From: Robinsoniella peoriensis
GTDB lineage: Bacteria > Bacillota > Clostridia > Lachnospirales > Lachnospiraceae
Reading direction: 5' to 3' (one strand)
Length of the DNA: 64,000 bases
Assembly (NCBI RefSeq): GCF_042680125.1
Contig: NZ_JBHTNY010000007.1
Positions within the stretch are counted from its first letter, which is position 1. The number at the start of each line of letters is the position of its first letter. The notes under the pieces were generated by a model that was given only the letters and a program-made list of their open reading frames with translations, was not told the DNA's origin and ran no database searches. Both the position numbers and the translations under genes were made by a program. Below are positions 26,117 to 35,806 of this stretch, one piece after another.

Positions 26117-27370
26117 ATGAAAAAATATTTTTATTTTACTTTAATGATTGTCTTGATCCTGATTATGACTGCCGGCTGCAGTTTTTCACTTTCTGCCACA
26201 GATGACACTTCTGAAACCACTGATGCAGATCAGGTAAATCTTTATGTTATGCATGGACGCCAGGAAGCACCGGAAGCCTACACAAAACTGGCAGATGCTT
26301 TCCACAAAAAATATCCGAATATTACCGTGCACTATGAAACACCAAGCAATTTCGACCTGACCATGCAGAACAGAAGGGCTCAGAACCGGACACCGGATAT
26401 CTATTCCGCTACCACCATTGAAGCAAATGCCGGAATTCTTATGGATCTGACCGATGAACCTTTTATGAAAAATGTAAAAAAGGTAACCTTTGACACCGTA
26501 AAAGATAGACGGGATTATTTTTTCCCCATTGGATATTCCGGTGTAGGCGTAATTTATAACAAAACTGTTTTCAGGGAAAATAACCTGACACCCCCTAAGA
26601 CGCTGTCAGAACTCACGAAAGTCCACCAGGTGCTGGCTTCGAAAAACATTGCGGCCTTTGCCCTTGGATACAAAGACCTGTGGGTTGGGCATTTTTCTCT
26701 GCGGCCCGCCTTTTATGCGGTGTATGGAACTTACCCCGACTGGAATCAGAAAAGGAGCAAGGGAGAAGTATCCTTTTCCGATACCCCGCAGTGGCAGTTA
26801 ATCGCTGATATACCGAAGAATTACGTCTATGCCTATGGCAATACCGATACCGCATTTGAAGTGGGTTATATGGATGCCTGTTCTATGCTTGCCAATGGTG
26901 ACGCAGCCATGATGCTTCAGGGGTCCTGGGCAACTTCACTCATTCAGACCTATAATAAGGATGTGGAACTGGGATTCATTCCCCTGCCGGTCTCCGATGA
27001 TCCGGAACGCAGTAAGATCAGTTACTATTGTGACTATTATTTATCCATAAGCGCCGACACCAAACATCCAAAAGAAGCAAAGCTGTACCTGGATTTTCTC
27101 TCAACACAGGAAGCTGCAGAAATCTATGTAGACAGTACGAAGACCTTTTCCAGTGTAATTGGTGCCCCTATTCCGGAAGATACCGTTTCTAAGGATATCG
27201 AAAAATATGTGGATAAAAACCAGTATATCGATGACCCCAGCGGCACCTGGCCTAACCGTTTTTATAAAAATGCAGAAAAATATTTTATGGAATATATATT
27301 GGATGGTATAAATTACAAAGAACTCACGAATTTACTGGACGAAGAATGGGATACCTGCAGTGATAAATAA
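26117..27370 (+). CDS. Sugar-binding lipoprotein (family 1) without linked permeases
   Basis: This 417-residue lipoprotein has the lipobox MTAGC at about residue 20 and a bilobed sugar-binding fold (YNKTVFRENNLTPPKTLSEL, MLQGSWATSLIQTYNKDVEL, YLDFLSTQEAAEIYV). The ATG at 26117 follows AAAGGAAA; a TTG 18 bases earlier overlaps the regulator stop. No permease genes follow. It might serve as the sugar sensor for the kinase two genes upstream, or supply permeases encoded elsewhere, for instance the MalF/MalG pair across the tetR cassette. The ligand is unknown. Confidence 0.9.
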   Translation: MKKYFYFTLMIVLILIMTAGCSFSLSATDDTSETTDADQVNLYVMHGRQEAPEAYTKLADAFHKKYPNITVHYETPSNFDLTMQNRRAQNRTPDIYSATTIEANAGILMDLTDEPFMKNVKKVTFDTVKDRRDYFFPIGYSGVGVIYNKTVFRENNLTPPKTLSELTKVHQVLASKNIAAFALGYKDLWVGHFSLRPAFYAVYGTYPDWNQKRSKGEVSFSDTPQWQLIADIPKNYVYAYGNTDTAFEVGYMDACSMLANGDAAMMLQGSWATSLIQTYNKDVELGFIPLPVSDDPERSKISYYCDYYLSISADTKHPKEAKLYLDFLSTQEAAEIYVDSTKTFSSVIGAPIPEDTVSKDIEKYVDKNQYIDDPSGTWPNRFYKNAEKYFMEYILDGINYKELTNLLDEEWDTCSDK

Positions 27371-27393
27371 CTGCAGGCATCCCATTTGCATTT
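27348..27393 (+). terminator. Terminator overlapping the end of the binding-protein gene
   Basis: GGGAT-A-CCTGCAGT pairs with ACTGCAGG-C-ATCCC, a 13-pair stem with one mismatch, followed by a T-rich tract. It covers the last codons of the plus-strand gene and lies between convergent genes, so it may act in both directions. Confidence 0.75.
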
Positions 27394-27400
27394 AGATAGA

Positions 27401-28249
27401 TTATTTCTTTACAACTGGCATCCAGACCTCAAATACAGCATTTGCAGGATCCGGACTTAAATACAATTCGATATCCGGTGCATTTCCGTATTCATATCCG
27501 GAAGTTGGCAGCCACTCTGTCACAGCTCTTTTTTCAATATCCTGGATGCTGTCCGGCATGGTACCTGTTCCAAAGAATACAGCCCAGGTAGCAGCCGGAA
27601 CCATGTATTCTTCTGTTCCTTCTATTGCAGGCTGGTCTGTAGCCACTCCAATATAATAGCACCAGTTATCTTCTTCCAGGCAGGCGCTTACTCCCAGAAT
27701 TCCTTTGACTTCCTGATTCATCATTCCGGCCAGTTTCTCCAGAATGCCTGTCTGCGCTGCCTTAGCCCACATCTGCGGTACTTCCCTGAAATTCTCTTCC
27801 AGCTCTTTACTTAAGCTTTCCTTCATTCCTACAATTCGAAATGCTTCCTTTTTTTCAATACGATATTCCATCTCCGCTTCTCCTTTAATCACCATTTTTA
27901 AGCTGATACGCGGGTATGCCTTTAATGTAACGCCCTGCTGCTTTGCTGCAGAAGGCGGAAATCCATGGACTCCCTGGAATGCACGGTTGAATGACGTAGG
28001 GGATTCGTACTGGTAACGATATGCCACATCAAGAACCTTATCTCCATTACACAGATCAAAAGCTGCCTGGGTCATCCTCCTTCGTCTGATATACTCTGCT
28101 AAAGGTACACCTGCTATATAAGAAAACATCCGCTGGAAATGATATGTGGAGCATCCGGCTATCTGAGCTGCTTTTTTGATTTCTATTTCCCTGCTCAGAC
28201 TGTCTTCAATATATTTAATCGCTTCATTTAATTGTTCTATCCATTCCAT
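27401..28249 (-). CDS. AraC-family regulator with GyrI-like effector domain
   Basis: This 282-residue protein has an N-terminal pair of AraC helix-turn-helix motifs (IKKAAQIAGCSTYHFQRMF and VLDVAYRYQYESPTSFNRAF) followed by a GyrI-like domain of about 155 residues (from RIVGMKESLSKELEENF to the end). That arrangement is found in Rob/BmrR-like sensors of drugs or small amphipathic molecules. The ATG at 28249 has AAAGAGGTGATACAA upstream. It stands alone and is convergent with the plus-strand binding-protein gene. It may activate drug-response genes, but no target is evident here. Confidence 0.92.
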   Translation of the reverse strand: MEWIEQLNEAIKYIEDSLSREIEIKKAAQIAGCSTYHFQRMFSYIAGVPLAEYIRRRRMTQAAFDLCNGDKVLDVAYRYQYESPTSFNRAFQGVHGFPPSAAKQQGVTLKAYPRISLKMVIKGEAEMEYRIEKKEAFRIVGMKESLSKELEENFREVPQMWAKAAQTGILEKLAGMMNQEVKGILGVSACLEEDNWCYYIGVATDQPAIEGTEEYMVPAATWAVFFGTGTMPDSIQDIEKRAVTEWLPTSGYEYGNAPDIELYLSPDPANAVFEVWMPVVKK

Positions 28250-28359
28250 TTGTATCACCTCTTTTATCATCATAGTTTATTTAAAGAATAAAATCCTCTC
28301 TTATTACAGACGGAATCTGCGAGATAGACTTATCGTGAGATTTTTCGGCATAACACAAC

Positions 28360-29235
28360 TCAATAGGCAAGAATCTCATATCCTTCTTCTGTGACAAGCA
28401 CCATCACTTCCCACTGTGCCGATGGCTTCCCGTCATCCGTATAGACCGTCCATCCATTTTCATCATCTACAAAAACCTCATCCGTTCCCATATTTATCAT
28501 AGGCTCAATCGTAAAAATCATGCCCGGTGCCAGGATCACTCCGGTATCCGGTTTTGTAACATAACTGACGCATGGGTCTTCGTGAAACTCCAGTCCTACA
28601 CCGTGGCCTCCGATATCTCTAACCACTGTATACCCGTTTTTCATGGCATATGCGTGGATGGCATGCCCCATATTGCCGATGGGCTGCCAGGGTTTTACTT
28701 CATCCAGTCCAATCTGAATCGATTCCCTGGTGATATCCACCAGTTTCTTTTTTTCCTGGCTGACCTCACCGATACAGAACATTCTGGACGAATCTGAGAA
28801 ATACCCATTGTAAATGGTGGAAACATCTACATTTACAATATCCCCATCCGCTAAAATCCGCTCCTCATCCGGGATTCCATGACATACTTCCTCATTTATG
28901 GAAACACAGACGCTTTTGGGAAATCCTTCATAATCCAGCGGTGCCGGAATTCCTCCCAATGTAATTGTAGTTTCGTGAACGATTCTGTTAATTTCTTCTG
29001 TGGACATGCCCGCCTGTATATGTTTTGCAACCTCATCCAGAATGGCAATGTTTATTTTTGCGCTTTCCCGTATTCCCTCTATCTGCTTTTTTGTCTTAAT
29101 CATATTCCGGTTTGGAATCCGGTATCCTTTTCGCTTCAGTTCCTGTAATTTTCCATCGAATCCTTCGTGGCATAACTTATATTTTTTACCGCTTCCACAC
29201 CAGCACACATCATTTCTGCCCAGTTTTTTCAACAT
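28360..29235 (-). CDS. map: Type I methionine aminopeptidase with N-terminal SEC-C zinc motif
   Basis: This 291-residue enzyme removes the initiator methionine from new proteins. The N-terminal 27 residues hold a SEC-C motif (CWCGSGKKYKLCH) that binds zinc and probably helps contact the ribosome. The catalytic part has the expected metal ligands: Asp in VNVDVSTI, Asp in GYFSDSSR, His in GGHGVGLEFHE, Glu in FTIEPM and Glu in AQWEVMV. The usual histidine after that last glutamate is Val here; it is not a metal ligand. The ATG at 29235 overlaps the end of the small AraC gene, so they are probably one transcript. It may be a second copy, as Clostridia usually also carry a map gene in the ribosomal-protein operon. 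Confidence 0.94.
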   Translation of the reverse strand: MLKKLGRNDVCWCGSGKKYKLCHEGFDGKLQELKRKGYRIPNRNMIKTKKQIEGIRESAKINIAILDEVAKHIQAGMSTEEINRIVHETTITLGGIPAPLDYEGFPKSVCVSINEEVCHGIPDEERILADGDIVNVDVSTIYNGYFSDSSRMFCIGEVSQEKKKLVDITRESIQIGLDEVKPWQPIGNMGHAIHAYAMKNGYTVVRDIGGHGVGLEFHEDPCVSYVTKPDTGVILAPGMIFTIEPMINMGTDEVFVDDENGWTVYTDDGKPSAQWEVMVLVTEEGYEILAY

Positions 29236-29600
29236 ATCTTACTCCCTTTCTCTCTAACCTCCGCAATATTCCCCTCTCTCATCCCATATCTTCGGTATTG
29301 CCCCGGAGTTCTTCCGAACTGTTTCACAAAAGCCCTGGTAAATGCCTCCTGGGAAGAATATCCGTATTCCACTGCAATGTCCAAAAACCTTTGGTCCGTT
29401 GCTGCAATCTCTTCGGCAGCCAGACATAATTTTCGGGTGGCTATATATTTTTTGAAAGAGATCCCGGTATATTCATGGAATTTTGCAGAACAATAAAATG
29501 CAGAATATCCTACATGACAGGACATTCCCTCCAAGGTAGGGTTTCCTTTTATATTCTCTTCTACCCATGCGATCATACTCTTTACTGTTTTAACTGACAT
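29229..29600 (-). CDS. Small AraC-family DNA-binding protein
   Basis: This 123-residue protein consists almost only of the two AraC helix-turn-helix motifs (LEGMSCHVGYSAFYCSAKF and FLDIAVEYGYSSQEAFTRAF, then GRTPGQYRRYG), similar to the SoxS/MarA size class. It has no sensor domain. The ATG at 29600 has a weak AGAAAG site. Its stop overlaps the start of the methionine aminopeptidase gene, so translation is coupled. The target genes are unknown. Confidence 0.88.
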   Translation of the reverse strand: MSVKTVKSMIAWVEENIKGNPTLEGMSCHVGYSAFYCSAKFHEYTGISFKKYIATRKLCLAAEEIAATDQRFLDIAVEYGYSSQEAFTRAFVKQFGRTPGQYRRYGMREGNIAEVREKGSKIC

Positions 29601-29727
29601 ATCTTTCTACCCTGCCTTTTTCATTCATTGAATATCCCAATTCATTCTATACCTGATACTATTTTATCAGAATCCCTATCTTTTTATTTGATATAAATTG
29701 CACAATAATGGTGCATTCGAGCATGCC

Positions 29728-30165
29728 CTAAAGTATTTTTTCCATCACCGTCAGGTATTCATTGGTTTCATAATCCTTTTTTTGATAATATCCTTCCGTC
29801 TGTGGATCCCGGCTGGTCCAGAGGATTATTTTATCTATGCCTTTTTCCTTCAGCCTGTTCTCAAACTCTTTTAACAGAATACTTCCCAATCCCTTGTTTT
29901 TCATGCTAATATCCATGCAAAACTCTTTGATTTCAAAGTGTACGCAGTCATAATACTGTTCTTCTCTCCCCACGATCATACCGCAAAGCTTTCCATCCAC
30001 ATATCCGGCAATGCCATAAGCATTGTCACCGGTAATCATCTGGCGTATCCTTCTTCCTGCAGTCTCTTCTGTCCATTTATCATTCCAGGGAGGTGCATTA
30101 AACGCATTCATAAACATATTTGCCAGTTCTAAAACCATTGACTCTTTCATTTCATAAAATTCCAT
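29728..30165 (-). CDS. GNAT-family N-acetyltransferase
   Basis: This 145-residue protein has the GNAT fold, with the acetyl-CoA loop MKNKGLGSILL (about residues 90-100) and the C-terminal motif GYYQKKDYE before a final beta strand. Family members acetylate amines, peptides or antibiotics; the N-terminal NAPPWNDKWTEETA region resembles uncharacterised Firmicute members. No resistance gene can be named from it. It sits between the small AraC gene and the AEC transporter, on the same strand but without close coupling. Confidence 0.88.
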   Translation of the reverse strand: MEFYEMKESMVLELANMFMNAFNAPPWNDKWTEETAGRRIRQMITGDNAYGIAGYVDGKLCGMIVGREEQYYDCVHFEIKEFCMDISMKNKGLGSILLKEFENRLKEKGIDKIILWTSRDPQTEGYYQKKDYETNEYLTVMEKIL

Positions 30166-30256
30166 ATATGTAACAACCTTTCTCAGATTTAATTTATCTC
30201 GGCTTCACGGCTCCTTGACTTCACGGCTTCCTGTACATCTGGTTTTCTGGCTTCTC

Positions 30257-31210
30257 TTACGATACTCCGAATGCGCTTCCAAATATCTGCATATAAAGCG
30301 GTATCGCTGCCATTGCTAAAACAGTCGTTACAGTGATTACAACCGACGCAAAAGAGTAATCGCTTCCGCTTTCTTTCGCCATAATCCCAAGCTGGGTCAT
30401 GGCGGGCATGATTGTCATAATACAAAATACAAGCTGAAGCTGGGAATCTATCGGCAGAAGGAGACACAGTCCAAACATAATCGCGGGCGCGATAATAAAA
30501 CGTCCCGCCAGTATCATAACCAGCTCTCTGGAAAACCGGATTTCCCTTCGATCAGTCATACGGATAACACTTCCAATGAATACCATGGACAGTGCTGTTG
30601 TCGACTGTTTTACATAGCTTATGGAACTCATCAGAAAATCGGGCAGATTTATTTTTAACAGTACCACGGCCACTCCCAGCAGAAACCCCACAAGGGGAGG
30701 CGAAAAGATATTTTTTATTTCCTTCTTCCAACCGGACTTTGTCTTCTCACCGGAATCCCTGCGCAGCAGCCAGGTTCCAAGCGTCCAGAATAATGTGGTA
30801 TTCGCCATATAATACACCATAGCATCTGAAAGCGCCTTTTCTCCCATCAATGCTATAATTACCGGAAAACCTACAATGGTTGTGTTAGAAAAGGTCACTG
30901 CATTAATGAACACCCCTCTGCGGCTTGCACTTACCCGAAAAAGCCCAGCTAAAAGGACACTGATTCCCAGGCATACCAGAATCACCATGACCGGTATGGG
31001 AAGCTTTGTTACAATCCGTAATAATTCTTCCCGGTCTTTACAGGTTGTAAGTACGTTATAAAACATATAGCAGGGTATGGCTATTTTGACACAGAATTTA
31101 GAACAAACATCCATTCCGGTCTTTCCAAACCATGCCCTGCCAGCAATTACCCATCCGATTCCAATCATAATCAACAGTGACAAAACACTCTGAATACTAT
31201 TCCATAGCAT
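30257..31210 (-). CDS. AEC-family transporter (auxin efflux carrier fold)
   Basis: This 317-residue inner-membrane protein has about ten predicted helices arranged as an inverted repeat, with a polar central loop (LRRDSGEKTKSGWKKEIKN). Motifs such as NTTIVGFPVIIALMG and the C-terminal IMPAMTQLGIMAKESGSD fit AEC/malate-permease-like carriers, which move organic acids or amino-acid-like compounds. The ATG at 31210 is chosen because AGAGGAAAGATT precedes it; 19 earlier codons are open but unlike the family. The substrate is unknown. Confidence 0.9.
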   Translation of the reverse strand: MLWNSIQSVLSLLIMIGIGWVIAGRAWFGKTGMDVCSKFCVKIAIPCYMFYNVLTTCKDREELLRIVTKLPIPVMVILVCLGISVLLAGLFRVSASRRGVFINAVTFSNTTIVGFPVIIALMGEKALSDAMVYYMANTTLFWTLGTWLLRRDSGEKTKSGWKKEIKNIFSPPLVGFLLGVAVVLLKINLPDFLMSSISYVKQSTTALSMVFIGSVIRMTDRREIRFSRELVMILAGRFIIAPAIMFGLCLLLPIDSQLQLVFCIMTIMPAMTQLGIMAKESGSDYSFASVVITVTTVLAMAAIPLYMQIFGSAFGVS

Positions 31211-31507
31211 AATCTTTCCTCTTTCTATGATGTCAACCCCAGATAAACTCGCTCCCAAATATCCCAAAAAGTAAAATTATAAATCGAAAATTCATATCAT
31301 ACCTGCACTTTCTTCTGCCTGTGTTGGATATCTAAAAATGTTTCCTTCTTCTAAAACGAAAAACCTTCGCAAAAAAATAAGCTATATCACATAATAACAT
31401 GGTGGGAATCTTATACATTTGTTGGGTATCCTTTCTGATTTATTAACCGTTGTTTCGGATCGTTCGATTTTCTTTAACGCTATTCTTCTGGTCTTTGATT
31501 ATGTTTC
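31211..31507. other. Intergenic region with no recognised gene
   Basis: This AT-rich stretch separates the AEC transporter gene from the phosphoesterase gene on the minus strand. It contains TATAAT-like boxes but no convincing -35 partner, and only weak hairpins. No RNA gene is recognised. Confidence 0.4.
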
Positions 31508-32359
31508 TTAATCTTCTAATATATATATGATCTTCGATATTTCCCCATAAGCATCTGCCGGATTCGTCCATTGGAATGTATAGCCCAGTGAAACATTGAC
31601 ATACCGGATGCCGTTTTTTATGATCTTCATTGGCATATGGGAATGACCGCTGATGCTTAAGGAAACATCATTCTTTTCAAAAAAATACTGGTATCTTTCA
31701 CTACCCAGCTGATTGATAAATTTACCATAAAAGGGAATTGGATAAGAACGGATAAGATCACTGGTTGGCAGCATGTGCATGACAACACAGCGCTTTTTCC
31801 CCTTGGCGGCTTCCTTTTGGAAGGACTTCTGAAGCAGTCTGATATCCTTCATTACCAGCCTGACATCCCGTTCATAATCAATCACACCCCCATGGATTAC
31901 CTTCTGATCCGGCCAGAGATATCGGGATATTAGATTATTCGCCGCCTTCCTGGGATTATCCCCTGAATGCTTCCTTCCAAAGCTGTAATCAAACCAGCCG
32001 CAGATCCCCGTAATGTACCATTGCTTTGTTACAATGGGATTTTCCATCAGGGAATACTTTCTGTGAAATAGTATACTGTCATGAAAGGCACTGGATTCTT
32101 TGTTAATCTGAGCGCTGTTTTTTCTTCTCAGATTCTCCACATACATGTCATGATTTCCCGGAACAATTCGCACCTGTGCCCTGGTCCTATCCGCTATATT
32201 ATCATAAAATCTGAGTGCATCTTGGGCTCCCGTAGATGTATCCCCCAGAAAAACAACCACATCCAGCCCCTTGTCCGCTATCACTTCAGGCAAAATCTTA
32301 AGGAAATCAAACTGCCTGTTAAAATCAATATGAAGGTCCGATATAAATCCAATCCGCAT
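31508..32359 (-). CDS. Calcineurin-like metallophosphoesterase
   Basis: This 283-residue cytoplasmic hydrolase has all the metal-binding blocks of the family: DLH near residue 9, GDTS near 41, GNHD near 69, a mid-protein histidine (VVMHMLPTS) and GHSHMP near 241. Such enzymes cut phosphomonoesters or phosphodiesters, and the physiological substrate cannot be inferred. The ATG at 32359 has GAAGAG seven bases upstream; a GTG two codons earlier is the alternative. The gene stands alone, 96 bases downstream of the FtsX permease gene, and may be read through from it. Confidence 0.9.
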   Translation of the reverse strand: MRIGFISDLHIDFNRQFDFLKILPEVIADKGLDVVVFLGDTSTGAQDALRFYDNIADRTRAQVRIVPGNHDMYVENLRRKNSAQINKESSAFHDSILFHRKYSLMENPIVTKQWYITGICGWFDYSFGRKHSGDNPRKAANNLISRYLWPDQKVIHGGVIDYERDVRLVMKDIRLLQKSFQKEAAKGKKRCVVMHMLPTSDLIRSYPIPFYGKFINQLGSERYQYFFEKNDVSLSISGHSHMPMKIIKNGIRYVNVSLGYTFQWTNPADAYGEISKIIYILED

Positions 32360-32455
32360 TGTCACACTCTTCTTTCTGCCACTGTCCGCTGTTTCAGTCT
32401 TACTATAAGTATATCCAAAAAATTAATTTTATCAAGCCCCTGTTTCCATTAATAA

Positions 32456-35053
32456 TTATTCTCTGTTAATTTCTTCAATAATGGAATCCCCCAGTACCTG
32501 CTTCACCGGGATGAACACTGCACCAACACTAATTATCAGGTTCAGTATTATAATTCCTCCTATTATCCAAATATTTGTCCTTTGATTAGGATTGATATAT
32601 AAATAAACATGTTTAAGTAAATAAAGCAAAAGTCTCTCCAGTCCTAAATACACCAGAACAGTCAGCAGGCTTGCAAAAACACCATAAAGCAGTCCTTCTT
32701 TTAACATCATTATTAAAAATCCGCTGTCTGTAATTCCCATTGCTCTTAGTATTCCAAACTCATGCCTTCTGGACAGAACCAGATGGCTCATGCTATTCAT
32801 AATATGCATTAAGCTGATCATTAACAGGATCACAGCTATCCCATAAAAGAATATCATTTTTTGTTCCAGATAACTGTTTTGCAATTTTATTTCAGCTGTA
32901 TAGTCTTTGATCAGGCATCTTGGTAAATTATAGATCTGATCTTTGATTCCTTTTACAATCTCTTTGCTATCCCCCGTCCCTTTTTTTACACTGATTATGT
33001 TGTAACCGGATATACCAAAGTTTTCCTCCATCTGACGGTTGGTCATAATCAAATCTAACCCACTATTCCCTATGAAATACGGATTATTTGCCATTGCCCG
33101 ACTTACAACTGCCGATACCACGAATTTCTTTTCTAGAAACCAGTCCTCCTGATCTCCGAATTTCACCGCCTCTTCCGGAACATCCGGACTTTTTGGCACT
33201 TTAACGGTTATCGTATCACCGGGATGGATAAGCAACCCATCATAATAGCCCTGTCCATCCATGAGCGTACGCAGAATTACTGAATTATCTTCTTGCATTT
33301 TCAGGGGATTTATCCTTCCCTCCAGAAGATATGATTCCAGTCCCGCCATCATTCGCGAATCGTATCCATAAATATTGCTCTTAATTCCGTATCCTCCATC
33401 CGACCTCTCAGTACAGATCCCATTAAAATATTCCATAGTTCTGGGGTCAGGCAAATAGTTCGGATCATTGGCTATTTCCGGAAAAAAGTTTTTCCATTGT
33501 AATGTGTCCCGGGCAATCTCAAGCTCGCCCAGAAAATAGTTTACCGGATGGGCCGATTCTACTCCCGGTACTTTTTTTATATTTGATACACTCTTTTCAG
33601 GTATTGTATCCTGAAGTGATGAAGTCTCCAGAAAGATCTGATAATCCGATCCCAGCCCGTCATCTGCCTTTAGTGATAATTCATTATTATGTCTGGTATT
33701 TACCGTTACATATGTTGTACATAAAAAAATGATACCACCAAGAGACAGGGAGAACAAAATGCTGATAAACGTTCCTTTTCTTGCAAACATAAACTTTTTA
33801 GAAATCACGTCTGTCATTTGCACTGTATTCGTACTGTAACTTTTTCTGTTTCTTCTCTTACTATGATTACTGTTTTTCATAACATCAACCACAGACAGCC
33901 TGTTTAACCTTCTTACACTGATAAAGCTGATCAGGAACAACAGGATTCCTAAAAATACCGCCCCCATAATAACCGCCTTATAGCTTATATAAAAATGTTT
34001 GGAAACCGCATCTGCATCTGCGAACACATTGGAAAATTTTGAATAAGACAATCCGATAATTCCATTTCCGATGATACTTCCAATTGGATATCCCATTGCA
34101 AACAACAGCCCAAGTTCCATAAACAGCAAACGGAAAATATCTTTATCCCCAATTCCCAGGGCCTCCATGATTCCATATTGGGAAGTCCTCTTCATAATAG
34201 ACACGTGAAAAATGCTATATATAATAAAAGAGCTGAAGATGCACAATATTATAATTACCCCATTAACAGTCAGATTAAATTCTTCCTGTGCGTACATTAA
34301 TGCCGTAGTGAAATTAGAACCTGGAGTAGTCATCAGCTTCCAAAAACCGGAAGGCTGCCCATCTCCAAAAAAAGAAACAACTGCATCATTTACCATCATT
34401 CCCCCATCCGGAACATGAAACTCTTTCTGAAATGCTTTTCTTTGTCTCTTTAAGTCTTTTTCCTCATCAAACTTAATATAAAGAAATTGCTTTCCCCCAT
34501 CCCCCTTTGTGTCTTTGCTTACAAATCCTTCCATCCCGCCAACTGCTGTTGCCCATCGGTTTGAAACCACTCCGCATAAGGTGTATTCTTTACCATCCAG
34601 AATGACTTTTCTACCAATTTCATTGCTGATATTTAAATTTTGCATGGTATACTCATCCAGCATAACCTCTCCCGGTTTTGCCGGGTAATCTCCCTTTAAT
34701 AATTTCCTTTTAATAATGGAGAAATATTCTCCATCCGCGTAGATGAAAGAAAAAATATAAGGTTCCTGAATAACCTTTTTCTTTTCAAATACCCCAAGCC
34801 GGGTGATTCTATACTCCTCCCCCTTCTTTTTACTCCGAATCTCCTGGATTAAGTCTGAATCTGCCTTAATGTAATAATGATAATCCCCGTAAACTGTCCG
34901 GTCTTTCTCCAGATTACTTCTTTCTCCACTGTATACAAGTGAACTGATCCCTGTCATCAGAGCAACTGAAATCACGATACTGAAGAGAATGGCCAATGTC
35001 TGCCTTTTATAAAATTTGATGTATCGTACTGAGAATTTATAACTGGCTTTCAT
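32456..35053 (-). CDS. ABC transporter permease with two FtsX domains
   Basis: This 865-residue membrane protein has an N-terminal helix (about 18-41), an extracellular region, three helices with the first FtsX domain (about 262-385), another helix near 425, a second extracellular region of about 260 residues, and a C-terminal FtsX domain (about 720-865). It belongs to the MacB/LolC-like mechanotransmission family, which exports lipids or peptides or removes toxic peptides rather than importing food. It overlaps the ATPase gene by four bases and is the last gene of the regulator-kinase-ATPase-permease operon. The substrate may be an antimicrobial peptide, by analogy with such operons in Firmicutes. 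Confidence 0.92.
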   Translation of the reverse strand: MKASYKFSVRYIKFYKRQTLAILFSIVISVALMTGISSLVYSGERSNLEKDRTVYGDYHYYIKADSDLIQEIRSKKKGEEYRITRLGVFEKKKVIQEPYIFSFIYADGEYFSIIKRKLLKGDYPAKPGEVMLDEYTMQNLNISNEIGRKVILDGKEYTLCGVVSNRWATAVGGMEGFVSKDTKGDGGKQFLYIKFDEEKDLKRQRKAFQKEFHVPDGGMMVNDAVVSFFGDGQPSGFWKLMTTPGSNFTTALMYAQEEFNLTVNGVIIILCIFSSFIIYSIFHVSIMKRTSQYGIMEALGIGDKDIFRLLFMELGLLFAMGYPIGSIIGNGIIGLSYSKFSNVFADADAVSKHFYISYKAVIMGAVFLGILLFLISFISVRRLNRLSVVDVMKNSNHSKRRNRKSYSTNTVQMTDVISKKFMFARKGTFISILFSLSLGGIIFLCTTYVTVNTRHNNELSLKADDGLGSDYQIFLETSSLQDTIPEKSVSNIKKVPGVESAHPVNYFLGELEIARDTLQWKNFFPEIANDPNYLPDPRTMEYFNGICTERSDGGYGIKSNIYGYDSRMMAGLESYLLEGRINPLKMQEDNSVILRTLMDGQGYYDGLLIHPGDTITVKVPKSPDVPEEAVKFGDQEDWFLEKKFVVSAVVSRAMANNPYFIGNSGLDLIMTNRQMEENFGISGYNIISVKKGTGDSKEIVKGIKDQIYNLPRCLIKDYTAEIKLQNSYLEQKMIFFYGIAVILLMISLMHIMNSMSHLVLSRRHEFGILRAMGITDSGFLIMMLKEGLLYGVFASLLTVLVYLGLERLLLYLLKHVYLYINPNQRTNIWIIGGIIILNLIISVGAVFIPVKQVLGDSIIEEINRE

Positions 35054-35736
35054 TCTATATCACCGCCTTCTCCCACAATTCCACCATCTTCTATATGGAT
35101 AATCCTGTCACAGATTTGTGCAATCGCCTCGTTATGAGTAACCATCATGATTGTCTGATGGAATTTCTGACTGCTGTTTTTTAATAGACCGATTACCTCC
35201 ATGGTTGTCCGGGAATCCAGATTTCCGGTTGGTTCATCCGCCAGGATAATTGCCGGTTTATTTGCAAGGGCTCTGGCAATCGCAACACGCTGCTGCTGTC
35301 CTCCTGAAAGTTCATTGGGATATTTATCTCTTTTTTCCCACAATCCCAATTCATGCAGCAGTTCCCCGATATATACATGGTCAATGCGCTTCCCCTTATC
35401 AAAAGTCACTGGAAGTGCTACATTATCATAAACATTTAAAACCGGCATCAGGCTGTAATTTTGAAAAATAAATCCTATATTTCTCCTCCTGAAGATTGTT
35501 AACTCTTTTTTCTTCAATGCCGCTATATTGTGGTTTCGAATGATGATCTCTCCATCGGAAGGATTGTCAATTCCTCCAATTAAATTTAATAATGTACTCT
35601 TACCGGAACCGGAAGTCCCCACCAAAGCGACAAATTCTCCCTGCTCAATCGAAAAACTGACATGGTGTAAAGCCTGAACCGAATTCTCACCGCTGCCATA
35701 TACTTTAACTATGTCCCTTATTTCTAATATCTTCAT
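35050..35736 (-). CDS. ABC transporter ATPase, MacB/LolD type
   Basis: This 228-residue ATPase drives the FtsX permease encoded next. Walker A is GTSGSGKST, the Q-loop is FIFQNYSLMP, the signature is LSGGQQQRVAIARAL, Walker B is IILADEPTGNLDS and the switch histidine is in MMVTHNEA. The ATG at 35736 follows AGAGGCGG; 44 upstream codons are open but overlap the kinase region. The four-base overlap with the permease indicates translational coupling. Confidence 0.94.
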   Translation of the reverse strand: MKILEIRDIVKVYGSGENSVQALHHVSFSIEQGEFVALVGTSGSGKSTLLNLIGGIDNPSDGEIIIRNHNIAALKKKELTIFRRRNIGFIFQNYSLMPVLNVYDNVALPVTFDKGKRIDHVYIGELLHELGLWEKRDKYPNELSGGQQQRVAIARALANKPAIILADEPTGNLDSRTTMEVIGLLKNSSQKFHQTIMMVTHNEAIAQICDRIIHIEDGGIVGEGGDIE

Positions 35737-35806
35737 CGAACCGCCTCTTTTCCATTTTTTCTTTATTGTAGCAGACAAGTCTTTCATATCTGCTACAAAT
35801 AGATTC

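Noticed and set aside
30189..30467. Small minus-strand frame at the end of the AEC transporter gene
   Set aside because: It overlaps the transporter's coding sequence in another frame and has no recognisable features.
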